Source: Flaviramulus sp. (GTDB lineage: Bacteria; Bacteroidota; Bacteroidia; Flavobacteriales; Flavobacteriaceae). Taken from it: a DNA stretch of 14,731 bases. Made by a program: the position numbers and the translations under genes. Shown here piece after piece: positions 6,064 through 13,421 of this stretch. Numbering within the stretch: the stretch's first letter is position 1; every line of letters begins with the position of its first letter. Location: the NCBI GenBank assembly GCA_023255235.1, contig JALRJA010000327.1, positions 1-14,731 on the forward strand, in the 5' to 3' direction. The notes below the pieces were generated by a model, which did not search any database, was not told where the DNA came from, and saw only the letters and a list, made by a program, of their open reading frames with translations.

Positions 6064-7926
6064 ATGAAAACACTTTTTTCAAACATAAAAGGAGATGCTT
6101 TTGGGGGCATTACAGCAGGTATTGTAGCACTTCCACTAGCATTGGCATTTGGGGTGTCATCGGGTTTAGGACCAACAGCCGGACTTTACGGTGCTATTTT
6201 TATTAGTTTCTTTGCAGCTCTTTTTGGTGGCACTAACACACAAATATCAGGACCAACTGCACCTATGACAGCAGTAAGTATGGTTGTAATAGCTAGCATT
6301 ATAGCCGTAAATGATGGAGATGTTAACAAAGCATTGCCAGTAATCCTTACTGTTTTTTTACTAGCAGGACTAATGCAAATTGGGCTTGGAGCCATAGGCA
6401 TGGGTAAGTATATAAGATACATTCCCTATCCAGTAGTTTCTGGGTTTATGACAGCCATTGGCGTTATTATTTTACTAACTCAAATTCTACCATCTTTAGG
6501 ATATTACCCTAAAGAAGATATGACGTTTGTAAATACCTTTAAACCGCAAGCTGAAGAAGTAATTTTAGAAAGCATTTTAAAAGAAGAAGCCGGAGAAGAT
6601 ATTTTAAAACTAGAAAATTTTAAACAAACTATTGACAGAGCAGAATATATTTCACAAGCCGATATTTTAAAAGAATCTCAAACATTGGCAGCAAAAGAAG
6701 CCTCTGGTGCTTTAGGAGCTTTAAAAGCCCTTCCAAGAGCATTACAAAATATTAATTGGCTTGAATTAATTTTAGCTTTAGGAACCATATTCATCATTTA
6801 TGGCTTTAAACGTATCACAAAAGCAGTTCCTAGCACATTAGTTGCCTTACTTGTCATGTCGGCAATTGCTGTAGTTTTTGGCTTTAATTACAGACCTATT
6901 GAAGAAATTCCTAGCGGATTTCCTATACCTAACCTAGAAATTTTCACCACGTTTAGTCTTAGTAGCATAACCCCATACGTCTTTACTGCCCTAACACTAG
7001 CACTTTTAGGAGCTATTGATTCATTACTCACTAGCGTTGTAGCAGATAACATGACCAAAACCAAGCACAAACCAAACAAAGAGCTAGTAGGACAAGGAAT
7101 AGGCAATAGTATTGCAGCGGTATTTGGTGGTATTCCAGGAGCAGGTGCAACCATTAGAACGGTTGTTAATATCACATCAGGCGGAAAAACAAAACTATCA
7201 GGCATGATTGCAGGGCTTATGCTCTTAATTATTCTTTTAGGTCTTGGTCCAATAGCCTCAAAAATTCCCGCAGCCGTTTTAGCAGGAATCTTAATAACTG
7301 TAGGTATTGGCGTTATGGATTATAAAGGATTAAAAGCCATTCCTAGCTTGCCAAAAGACATGAAATTAGGACCTCTTAAAATAAGTTCCGAAGTTTTAAT
7401 TATGCTCATTGTTTTAGTACTTTCAACATTTTGGAACTTAGTTTATGCAGTAGGCATTGGGTTAGTTATTGCATCACTTATGTTTATGAAAAAAATAGGC
7501 GATTTAACTGCCGAAAGAAGCGATGTAAAACCATTAAAAGAAGAAGCTTGGAAAGATGAAGCAAGCTTTCCAGATAACCTAAAAGAAAAAGTTTTTATAA
7601 AACACCTTAAAGGGCCTTTATTTTTTGGCTTTACTAGCGATTTTCAACAATTAACAGCACAAATCCCTAATACTGCTAGTACCGTTATTTTAAGATTAGG
7701 TAGAATGCAATATATGGATCAATCTGGACTGTATGCCATGGAAGACATGCTTCAAGAATTAAACAAAAAAGGAATTGAAGTGCTTTTTGTGGGCCTGCTA
7801 AGGCAACCTAAATACATGATGGAACGCATAGATATAATTCCAGACCTAATCCCTAAAGAACACATTTTTGAAACATTCAAAGAATGTATGTCCTGGATTA
7901 AACAAAACATAAATGGCAATACCTAA
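6064..7926 (+). CDS. SulP family inorganic anion transporter 2 with C-terminal STAS domain
   Basis: The 620-residue SulP/SLC26 permease starts with GDAFGGITAGIVALPLALAF and the GLGPTAGLYGA motif (35-44), followed by GTNTQISGPTAPMTA (56-70). The transport core resumes with ALLGAIDSLLTSVVADNMT and ELVGQGIGNSIAAVFGGIPGAG. A complete STAS domain occupies about 505-612 and keeps the family motif as DQSG (552-555), unlike SulP 1. An acidic and basic helical insert of about 75-80 residues (about 150-228) interrupts the membrane core after the ILPSLGYYP segment. It should sit in a loop and contains no membrane helix. The protein resembles BicA-like bicarbonate/sulfate permeases, but the substrate cannot be read from sequence. 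It is the last gene of the cluster, followed by a strong bidirectional terminator. Confidence 0.93.
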   Translation: MKTLFSNIKGDAFGGITAGIVALPLALAFGVSSGLGPTAGLYGAIFISFFAALFGGTNTQISGPTAPMTAVSMVVIASIIAVNDGDVNKALPVILTVFLLAGLMQIGLGAIGMGKYIRYIPYPVVSGFMTAIGVIILLTQILPSLGYYPKEDMTFVNTFKPQAEEVILESILKEEAGEDILKLENFKQTIDRAEYISQADILKESQTLAAKEASGALGALKALPRALQNINWLELILALGTIFIIYGFKRITKAVPSTLVALLVMSAIAVVFGFNYRPIEEIPSGFPIPNLEIFTTFSLSSITPYVFTALTLALLGAIDSLLTSVVADNMTKTKHKPNKELVGQGIGNSIAAVFGGIPGAGATIRTVVNITSGGKTKLSGMIAGLMLLIILLGLGPIASKIPAAVLAGILITVGIGVMDYKGLKAIPSLPKDMKLGPLKISSEVLIMLIVLVLSTFWNLVYAVGIGLVIASLMFMKKIGDLTAERSDVKPLKEEAWKDEASFPDNLKEKVFIKHLKGPLFFGFTSDFQQLTAQIPNTASTVILRLGRMQYMDQSGLYAMEDMLQELNKKGIEVLFVGLLRQPKYMMERIDIIPDLIPKEHIFETFKECMSWIKQNINGNT

Positions 7927-8018
7927 TAACAACTAGTGTTTCATGGTTTGAAAGCATAACACAATAAAATTTAACCTAACAACAGGAATACCTATTTATA
8001 AAATAAAAAAAACACCTT

Positions 8019-8060
8019 AAAAAGCTTGTAGAAAATAGCCATTAACACTACAAGCTTTTT
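8019..8060. terminator. Bidirectional terminator between sulP 2 and cvpA
   Basis: AAAAAGCTTGTAG (8019-8031) pairs perfectly over 13 bp with CTACAAGCTTTTT (8048-8060), loop 16 nt. The stem has an A-run on one side and a T-run on the other, so it can act on both strands. It lies between convergent genes, and the last T of the stem is also the final base of the cvpA stop codon on the minus strand. Confidence 0.82.
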
Positions 8061-8575
8061 TAAAATTCTTCATCAGAGTTATTGTTATAGTCGTTTATAT
8101 TCAAAATATTAGGAAAAATCATTGGCACCAAACATTTAACAGGTTCATAAAGCACAGAGTTTTCAATGTTTTCTTCATCAATAAAAGAGATAGAAGCATT
8201 CATTCTATCAAAAATATTTAAAACTACGCTCAAAATAAGAGCTATTTTTAAAGCCCCAAAAACACCACCAAGTAATTTATTTAAAATACCCAAAGCAGCA
8301 AAATTAGCTAGTTTAGTAAGTGCTTTTCCGGCAAGAGATATAGCCAACACAATAGCAACAAAGGTTATGGCAAATGCTGTAATATTTATAGTTTTCTCAT
8401 CCCATTGGGTTTTATCTTGTAAAAATTCAGCAGCAAAATCACTAAAATGAATAGCACCATAAACACCAGTAACCAAAGCCAATAAAGAAGCTACTTCAAC
8501 AAAAAACCCTTTCATTAAACCCCGAACAAGACCAAACAAAATAAAAACACCTAAAACAATATCAATAACCGCCAT
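8060..8575 (-). CDS. cvpA: CvpA family membrane protein
   Basis: The 171-residue protein opens with MAVIDIVLGVFILFGLVRGL, the usual start of CvpA proteins, and continues with KGFFVEVASLLALVTGVYGA. Four membrane segments are apparent (about 3-20, 24-44, 65-86 and 103-123), with GILNKLLGGVFGALK before the last one. The tail is polar and acidic (NNNSDEEF). CvpA proteins are needed for colicin V production in E. coli and more generally affect envelope properties; the biochemical role is unsettled. The gene is monocistronic here: it has its own good promoter upstream (8593-8622) and a terminator at its 3' end, and it is divergent from the gene at 8646. Confidence 0.9.
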   Translation of the reverse strand: MAVIDIVLGVFILFGLVRGLMKGFFVEVASLLALVTGVYGAIHFSDFAAEFLQDKTQWDEKTINITAFAITFVAIVLAISLAGKALTKLANFAALGILNKLLGGVFGALKIALILSVVLNIFDRMNASISFIDEENIENSVLYEPVKCLVPMIFPNILNINDYNNNSDEEF

Positions 8576-8592
8576 AATTAAAATAAATTTAC

Positions 8593-8622
8593 CAAATATA
8601 AAGTAACTTTACAACTTACAAA
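8593..8622 (-). promoter_or_regulatory. Bacteroidota promoter of cvpA (TTTG-N18-TATATTTG)
   Basis: Reading the minus strand, a TTTG -33 box (8622-8619) is followed after 18 nt by a perfect TATATTTG -7 box (8600-8593). Both boxes and the spacing fit the Bacteroidota primary sigma consensus. The predicted leader to the cvpA ATG at 8575 is about 10 nt. This is the best promoter match in the window. Confidence 0.8.
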
Positions 8623-8645
8623 TAATTTTACTTTTTATCAAACAA

Positions 8646-9002
8646 ATGTCTAGAGACAAACAACTAAAAAAACGTTGGGAATTGGTAGTACAAAAACTAT
8701 CCAATCAATTTGCAGATGGCGACACACTAGATCTAGATGCCATTATTTACCTAATTGGCGTACAAGAATTAGGGCAATTACAACGCACCTATAAAAAAGA
8801 CCAAAAACTAGACCTCATGCACATAGCCATTTGCAAATTACTAGCACCTTACGGCTACTATGAGCTCGATTTTGTAGACAAAGACGGCTGGCCACACTAT
8901 AAAAATTTAGAACCCTTACCCTATTTAAAAGCCGGTGAGCAAAGCGTTTTAATGAAAGAAGCCATAGTAAACTACTTTTTAGAAACAGAATTTATAAACT
9001 AA
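8646..9002 (+). CDS. Conserved small cytoplasmic protein, 118 aa, unknown function
   Basis: I know no function for this protein. It is soluble, without signal or membrane segment, and predicted to be mostly helical. It starts MSRDKQLKKRWELVVQKLSN and contains DLDAIIYLIGVQELGQLQRT and a GYYELDFVDKDGWPHYKNLE stretch. The lack of low-complexity sequence and the normal codon use support a real gene. Small proteins of this appearance occur in flavobacteria near cvpA and pheS. The ATG at 8646 is the first in frame and lies 70 nt from the divergent cvpA start. No clear -33/-7 pair could be assigned on the plus strand in that gap, where TA-TTT-rich stretches are ambiguous. Confidence 0.75.
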   Translation: MSRDKQLKKRWELVVQKLSNQFADGDTLDLDAIIYLIGVQELGQLQRTYKKDQKLDLMHIAICKLLAPYGYYELDFVDKDGWPHYKNLEPLPYLKAGEQSVLMKEAIVNYFLETEFIN

Positions 9003-9031
9003 AACTATCAACACAACCATATTAATAGTTA

Positions 9032-9080
9032 GGGCGTTACCCTTTCGGGTCGCGCTATCGCAAGTCGCTTTTTTATTTTT
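9032..9080 (+). repeat. Flavobacterial dispersed-repeat-like element with terminator shape
   Basis: In a 184-nt non-coding gap, a locally GC-rich block starts GGGCGTTACCC and continues through TTTCGGGTCGCGCTATCG and AAGTCGC into T6-A-T5. It contains two short hairpins, ACCC-TTTC-GGGT (9039-9050) and GCG-CTAT-CGC (9052-9061). From memory, blocks of the form GGGCGT..CCC..TTCGGGTCG.GCTATC followed by a T-run recur between genes in many flavobacterial genomes; this could not be checked here. It may terminate transcription of the gene ending at 9002. A related CTATCGC occurs again at 9130-9136. Confidence 0.6.
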
Positions 9081-9159
9081 AACAAAACAGCACTTACCAT
9101 AAAAATAAAAAGAGCTCCAACAATTGCTCTATCGCTAACGCATTTATCACAAAAAACAC

Positions 9160-9167
9160 TAAATTTG
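9160..9167 (+). promoter_or_regulatory. Candidate -7 element of pheS (TAAATTTG)
   Basis: An exact TAnnTTTG match lies 19 nt before the pheS ATG at 9187. A TTG -33 box at the right distance is missing (TAACG stands there), so the promoter is only partly supported. Confidence 0.45.
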
Positions 9168-9186
9168 CTATCATTTTAAAGACAAC

Positions 9187-10206
9187 ATGATAGATAAGCT
9201 AAACCAACTTATAGAAGAAGCCCAAACATTTCAAGCCCAAACCAAAGAAGAGGTAGAAGCATTTCGCATACAATATTTAGGAAAAAAAGGATTATTAAAT
9301 CAGTTTTTTGCCGAGTTTAAAAACGTAGAAAACCACCAGAAAAAAGAATTTGGTCAAGCCATAAACAAACTAAAAAAAACAGCCGAAGACAAAGTAAAAA
9401 CCCTCAAAGAGCAACTAGAAAGCCAAGAAGAAGTAAAAGGCATTTATGGTGATTTATCCAGACCAGGACAACCAATAGAAATAGGAGCACGACACCCCAT
9501 ATCAATAGTAAAAAATCAAATCATAGACATTTTTTCACGCATAGGCTTTAACGTTAGCGAAGGACCCGAAATAGAAGATGATTGGCATAACTTTACAGCA
9601 TTAAATCTGCCCGAATATCACCCGGCACGAGATATGCAAGACACCTTTTTTATACAAACCAATCCAGATATATTATTACGCACACATACCAGTTCGGTAC
9701 AAGTAAGATATATGGAAAATAACAAACCACCCATTCGCACCATATCACCAGGTAGAGTTTACAGAAACGAAGCCATTTCAGCACGATCTCATTGTTTTTT
9801 TCATCAAGTAGAAGGCTTGTATATAGATAAAAACGTAAGCTTTGCAGATTTAAAACAAACACTACAACACTTTACAACCGAAATGTTTGGTAAAAGTAAA
9901 ATACGCTTACGACCATCTTATTTCCCATTTACAGAACCCAGTGCAGAAGTAGATGTATATTGGGGTTTAGAAACCGATATAGACTACCGTATTACCAAAG
10001 GCACAGGATGGCTAGAAATTATGGGCTGCGGTATGGTAGACCCCAATGTTTTAGAAAACTGTGAAATTGACTCCAAAGAATACTCAGGCTTTGCTTTTGG
10101 TATGGGAATAGACCGTATAGCAATGCTATTACATCAAATAGGCGATATTCGTTTACTAAGCGAAAATGATGTTCGCTTCTTAGAGCAGTTTAAAAGGGCA
10201 TTTTAA
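9187..10206 (+). CDS. pheS: Phenylalanine--tRNA ligase alpha subunit
   Basis: PheS is the catalytic subunit of the (alpha-beta)2 enzyme that charges tRNA-Phe. The 339 residues fit the bacterial family. The N-terminal ~85 residues form a coiled-coil arm with the YLGKKGLLNQ motif (30-39) that contacts tRNA. The class II core shows ARHPISIVKNQIIDIF, then HNFTALNLPEYHPARDMQDT (134-153), motif 2 around YRNEAISARSHCFFHQVEG (192-210), and motif 3 as SGFAFGMGIDRIAMLLH (300-316). All expected catalytic stretches are intact. pheT is not next to it, as is usual in Bacteroidota. A hairpin-poor 30-nt gap leads to the small gene at 10237, so the two may be co-transcribed. Confidence 0.98.
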   Translation: MIDKLNQLIEEAQTFQAQTKEEVEAFRIQYLGKKGLLNQFFAEFKNVENHQKKEFGQAINKLKKTAEDKVKTLKEQLESQEEVKGIYGDLSRPGQPIEIGARHPISIVKNQIIDIFSRIGFNVSEGPEIEDDWHNFTALNLPEYHPARDMQDTFFIQTNPDILLRTHTSSVQVRYMENNKPPIRTISPGRVYRNEAISARSHCFFHQVEGLYIDKNVSFADLKQTLQHFTTEMFGKSKIRLRPSYFPFTEPSAEVDVYWGLETDIDYRITKGTGWLEIMGCGMVDPNVLENCEIDSKEYSGFAFGMGIDRIAMLLHQIGDIRLLSENDVRFLEQFKRAF

Positions 10207-10236
10207 AAAAGCCTTACCTCATGGCTTATTAAAAAA

Positions 10237-10632
10237 ATGAAAAAAGATATCCTAATTCCAAAAGTAGAACAGGTATATATAGCAATAGCATATGAGTACA
10301 ATCAAATATACAAAACCCACGATTGGAACGCCTATATTATAAACAATAAAGAAGTTGATTTAGAAATGGTTATTATTGTTACCACCGGATATTCTGATGA
10401 TAAAAAAACAGCAACCTTTAGAAAACAAATAGACATACTTCCTCAAAAAAGTTATGCTAAAATAGAATGGATAGAAAACCAATTGCGTAGTATAAACAAT
10501 AGCTTTAAAGTCTCTTTTTTTGAAGGAAATAAAATGTTTGATAAAACCTATATATTTAGAAAAAATACCATTAATATAAAGGCTTTACAACCCATACCCT
10601 TAATGAATTTAAAAGGCGTTTTGGTTAAATAA
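10237..10632 (+). CDS. Conserved small protein, 131 aa, unknown function, downstream of pheS
   Basis: The function is not recognised. The protein is soluble, with no signal peptide and no membrane helix. It starts MKKDILIPKVEQVYIAIAYE and has a DLEMVIIVTTGYSDDKKTAT segment and a C-terminal QPIPLMNLKGVLVK. Alternating hydrophobic residues and the many aromatic and Lys residues suggest a beta-rich fold. It follows pheS by 30 nt on the same strand with only a weak 5-bp hairpin (10209-10227) between, so it is probably expressed with pheS. It converges on gpsA with a 38-nt gap that shows no clear terminator. I infer nothing about a link to translation beyond position. Confidence 0.72.
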   Translation: MKKDILIPKVEQVYIAIAYEYNQIYKTHDWNAYIINNKEVDLEMVIIVTTGYSDDKKTATFRKQIDILPQKSYAKIEWIENQLRSINNSFKVSFFEGNKMFDKTYIFRKNTINIKALQPIPLMNLKGVLVK

Positions 10633-10670
10633 TTAAGGGTTTTAAATAACACTCACCTTTCTAAAAGTAG

Positions 10671-11672
10671 TTAGTCTAAGCGTTCTGTTAATTTACTAAA
10701 AACCTTTTTAGGATTTTTATTCTCATATAAAATTTCATAAACCGAGTTTATAATGGGTATTTGCGTTTTTTTAGCATTTTTTTGATTTAATAAATACGCA
10801 CTTTTAGTAGCGTAATACCCTTCGGCAACCATACTCATTTCCATTTGAGCAGATTTTACCGTATAACCCTTTCCTATCATATTACCAAAGAGCCTGTTTC
10901 TAGAAAAGGTAGAGTAGCCAGTTACCAATAAATCGCCTAAATACGCCGAATTGTTTATGTTACGCTTCATCTTGTGTGTTTTTTTAATAAAACGCTTCAT
11001 TTCTCGTATAGCATTACTCATTAACACACTCTGAAAATTATCACCATAACCCAAACCATGAGCTATTCCTGCAGCTATTGCATAAATATTTTTAAGCATA
11101 ACAGCATATTCTACACCAATAATGTCATCACTAATTTTGGTTTTTATATATGCACTCGATAAATTTTTAGCAATAGCTTTTGCTTTTTTAGAATCTGAAC
11201 ACGATATAGTTAGGTATGATAAGCGTTCTAAAGCAACTTCTTCGGCATGACATGGTCCTGCAATAACCGCTATATTATCAAAAGGAACATTAAAAACTTG
11301 ATTAAAATGTTCTCCCACTAGCAACCCACTTTCAGGTAAAATACCTTTCACAGCAGAGACAATTATTTTGTTTGATATATCAACCGTTAACTTTTCTAAT
11401 TCACCGTGAATAAAAGCCGAAGGAATAACAAAAATTAAAACATCTGCTTGAGCAGCTATTTCATTTATATCATTGCTAAGGGTTAATTGCTCTAAATGAA
11501 ACTCAACCGAACTTAAGTAATTTGGATTGTGTTGTTCGTGTAATAAATATTCCTTTGTATAAACACTGCGCATATACCATCCTACGTTATCCAAATTCTC
11601 ACAAAGCATTTTCACAATTGCAGTTGCCCAACTTCCTGCACCAAAAACAGCATATTTTAAAGGCTTTTCCAT
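10671..11672 (-). CDS. gpsA: NAD(P)H-dependent glycerol-3-phosphate dehydrogenase
   Basis: GpsA reduces dihydroxyacetone phosphate to sn-glycerol 3-phosphate, the backbone for phospholipids. The 333-residue protein from ATG 11672 begins MEKPLKYAVFGAGSWATAIV, with the dinucleotide motif GAGSWA at 11-16. Further family marks are IPSAF (84-88), SAVKG with Lys109, AGPCHAEE (138-145), the catalytic-region EYAVMLKNIYAIAAGIAHGL with Lys194, and TFSRNRLFG with Arg259. A longer frame reaches ATG 11738 but would add 22 poorly matching residues. The promoter at 11691-11722 lies inside that extension, so the shorter start is chosen. The gene is divergent from the lipoprotein gene and convergent with the gene ending at 10632. 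Confidence 0.96.
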   Translation of the reverse strand: MEKPLKYAVFGAGSWATAIVKMLCENLDNVGWYMRSVYTKEYLLHEQHNPNYLSSVEFHLEQLTLSNDINEIAAQADVLIFVIPSAFIHGELEKLTVDISNKIIVSAVKGILPESGLLVGEHFNQVFNVPFDNIAVIAGPCHAEEVALERLSYLTISCSDSKKAKAIAKNLSSAYIKTKISDDIIGVEYAVMLKNIYAIAAGIAHGLGYGDNFQSVLMSNAIREMKRFIKKTHKMKRNINNSAYLGDLLVTGYSTFSRNRLFGNMIGKGYTVKSAQMEMSMVAEGYYATKSAYLLNQKNAKKTQIPIINSVYEILYENKNPKKVFSKLTERLD

Positions 11673-11690
11673 AAAATAAAATTTCAGCTT

Positions 11691-11722
11691 CAAAAATACA
11701 TAAAATATTGCTTTGAGTTCAA
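11691..11722 (-). promoter_or_regulatory. Bacteroidota promoter of gpsA (TTG-N21-TATTTTTG)
   Basis: On the minus strand TTG (11722-11720) is followed after 21 nt by TATTTTTG (11698-11691), an exact TAnnTTTG match. The predicted leader to ATG 11672 is about 12 nt, similar to the cvpA promoter. It supports the shorter gpsA start. Confidence 0.65.
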
Positions 11723-11795
11723 CTATTAACCTTACCACATTTTTTTTGGCACGTGTTTTGAAACTGACATCATATAAACTCTAAAATGTTTGATT

Positions 11796-12734
11796 ATGAA
11801 AACCTTAAAAATACTTCTAAGTTTTACACTTTCAGCATCATTATTAACATCATGTTATACAGAAGTTGTTACAGATTTTAATGAACCTAGAATTAATATA
11901 AACCAATTGCTAGGATCTTATGAATTGTGGTATGTAGATATAAATGCTACTTCAGGTTTTGGTGAAACCCCTTTTTTACAAAAAGCGTTTACTATTTCAT
12001 TTAGAAATGGGGTTGTTTATGCAAACAATAATATAGTTGGGTTAGGTAGTAACGGCAATGGTTTTGGTATTGACGTTGGTGAATATGATGCTTATGAAAT
12101 GATTTTAGATGTTTATCATGATATTGATGGTTTTGAAACCTTTGATGTTTATCAAATAGATAGTAATACCATAGAATTATACAACCCAAATAATGATACA
12201 TCTTATTTTTTAGATGGTTATCAACGAAGTAATTTTGATTATGACTTTGTGTTTTATGATAATATTCATTACTTCTTACAAGAATATCAAGCTTGGGAAA
12301 AAACCTTTACTAGTGAGTTTGGAACATTAAATGAATTTGATAACGAAAATTATTTGCAGTTTTTAGCAGGTGGTAACGACGTTACTTTTAGAAGTTCTCA
12401 AGACTTTAACATAGATAACCCAAACAATTTACTTTGGAATTATACAGGTATTTATGAGGTTGGCGATATAACAGCAAATAGGTATTTAAAAACACTAACG
12501 CTAAATTATGGTTCTTTAGGCAATGAATTTTTTGAATTGAGTGTAATAAACGATGGTAAAATAAAATTATATCACCCAAATTCTGAAACCGTTTATGAAT
12601 TTGAAGGACGAGGTTATATACAATTTTTAAAAACACAAAAAACAAAAGAAACAACGCCAACTCAAAACAGCAACAAAAAGCGTAAACTTAGAAAGCAACA
12701 AGTAGATAACCCAAGAGAAAATACTAGGGCTTAG
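11796..12734 (+). CDS. Lipoprotein with two tandem beta-rich repeats, unknown function
   Basis: I do not recognise a characterised family. The start is ATG 11796 (312 residues); an in-frame TTG at 11790 is less likely. A lipoprotein signal ends LLTSC, with Cys20 as the lipidation site, so the protein should be anchored in the cell envelope. The body is rich in Asn, Asp and aromatics and predicted to be beta. Two halves end alike: residues 116-141 (FDVYQIDSNTIELYNPNNDT and on) and 246-271 (FELSVINDGKIKLYHPNSET and on) align without gaps at an offset of 130, with 10 of 26 identical. Earlier parts align more loosely around the two WY/W-containing strands. This suggests an old duplication of a lipocalin-like unit. 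The tail after ~276 is basic and Lys/Arg/Gln-rich. The gene ends at a terminator shared with scoB. Confidence 0.85.
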   Translation: MKTLKILLSFTLSASLLTSCYTEVVTDFNEPRININQLLGSYELWYVDINATSGFGETPFLQKAFTISFRNGVVYANNNIVGLGSNGNGFGIDVGEYDAYEMILDVYHDIDGFETFDVYQIDSNTIELYNPNNDTSYFLDGYQRSNFDYDFVFYDNIHYFLQEYQAWEKTFTSEFGTLNEFDNENYLQFLAGGNDVTFRSSQDFNIDNPNNLLWNYTGIYEVGDITANRYLKTLTLNYGSLGNEFFELSVINDGKIKLYHPNSETVYEFEGRGYIQFLKTQKTKETTPTQNSNKKRKLRKQQVDNPRENTRA

Positions 12735-12757
12735 TAGGCAACTGTTTAATAAAAACC

Positions 12758-12824
12758 AAGGCTACTCAAGAGTCATTTCAGGAATATTTCCATTAATAAT
12801 TAAATGCCCTTGAGTAGCTTTTTT
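12758..12824. terminator. Terminator-shaped hairpin inside the 3' end of scoB
   Basis: GCTACTCAAG (12761-12770) pairs perfectly with CTTGAGTAGC (12809-12818), and AAG/TTT extends the stem to 13 bp with one G-U pair. T6 follows at 12819-12824. On the plus strand this can terminate the lipoprotein transcript; on the minus strand a CCTTGG then T5 follows, so it may act there too. The loop is long (38 nt). The last ~19 codons of scoB, including its stop, form the hairpin. Confidence 0.6.
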
Positions 12825-13418
12825 AATAAATTCAACTGAAACTCCAGGAGCACGTTCTAAAAGTTTAAACCCTTTTTCTGTTACTTCTATAACAGCGAGA
12901 TTGGTTACTATTTTTTTAACACATCCAACGCCTGTTAAAGGTAATGTACACTTTTTTAAAAGTTTAGATTCACCAGCTTTGTTAGTATGCATCATGGCAA
13001 CAATAATATTTTCGGCACTTGCAACCAAATCCATAGCACCGCCCATGCCTTTAACCATTTTTCCGGGTATTTTCCAATTGGCAATATCGCCATTTTGAGC
13101 AACTTCCATAGCACCCAAAATAGTTAAATCAACATGTTTACCCCTTATCATTGAAAAGCTCATTGCCGAATCAAAAAAACTAGCACCAGGAAGCGTTGTT
13201 ATAGTTTGTTTTCCGGCGTTAATTATATCGGCGTCTTGTTCTCCTTCAAAAGGGAAAGGCCCCATTCCTAAAACACCATTTTCGCTTTGAAATTCTACCG
13301 CTATGTCGTTACGCACATAATTTGCTACCAAAGTAGGAATGCCTATTCCTAAATTCACATAATAGCCGTCTTTTACTTCTTTGGCAATTCGTTTTGCTAT
13401 ACCTATTTTGTCTAACAT
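12762..13418 (-). CDS. scoB: 3-oxoacid CoA-transferase subunit B
   Basis: ScoB is the subunit that carries the catalytic glutamate of the heterodimeric enzyme, which moves CoA between succinyl-CoA and acetoacetate (or a related 3-oxoacid). The 218 residues show the CoA-transferase family II signature: NLGIGIPTL (22-30), then FQSENGVLGMG with the active-site Glu46 of the SENG motif. Further on are LGAMEVAQNGDIANWKIPGK and MVKGMGGAMDLV. Length fits the ~215-residue family norm. It starts 3 nt after the scoA stop, so the two form an operon transcribed leftwards. The 3' end doubles as a terminator hairpin. Likely roles are ketone-body, leucine or butyrate-type metabolism; the exact acyl substrate cannot be read from sequence. 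Confidence 0.95.
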   Translation of the reverse strand: MLDKIGIAKRIAKEVKDGYYVNLGIGIPTLVANYVRNDIAVEFQSENGVLGMGPFPFEGEQDADIINAGKQTITTLPGASFFDSAMSFSMIRGKHVDLTILGAMEVAQNGDIANWKIPGKMVKGMGGAMDLVASAENIIVAMMHTNKAGESKLLKKCTLPLTGVGCVKKIVTNLAVIEVTEKGFKLLERAPGVSVEFIKKATQGHLIINGNIPEMTLE

Positions 13419-13421
13419 AAT

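Noticed and set aside
6888..7205. 105-codon minus-strand frame within sulP 2
   Set aside because: It is antisense to well-conserved SulP membrane segments; the hydrophobic look comes from the opposite-strand codons.
10209..10227. Hairpin AAGCC/GGCTT after pheS as a terminator
   Set aside because: It is a five-bp stem with a 9-nt loop and no T-run, too weak to claim termination between pheS and the next gene.
11673..11738. N-terminal extension of gpsA to ATG 11738
   Set aside because: The extra 22 residues do not resemble GpsA, and a good promoter for the shorter start lies inside it.
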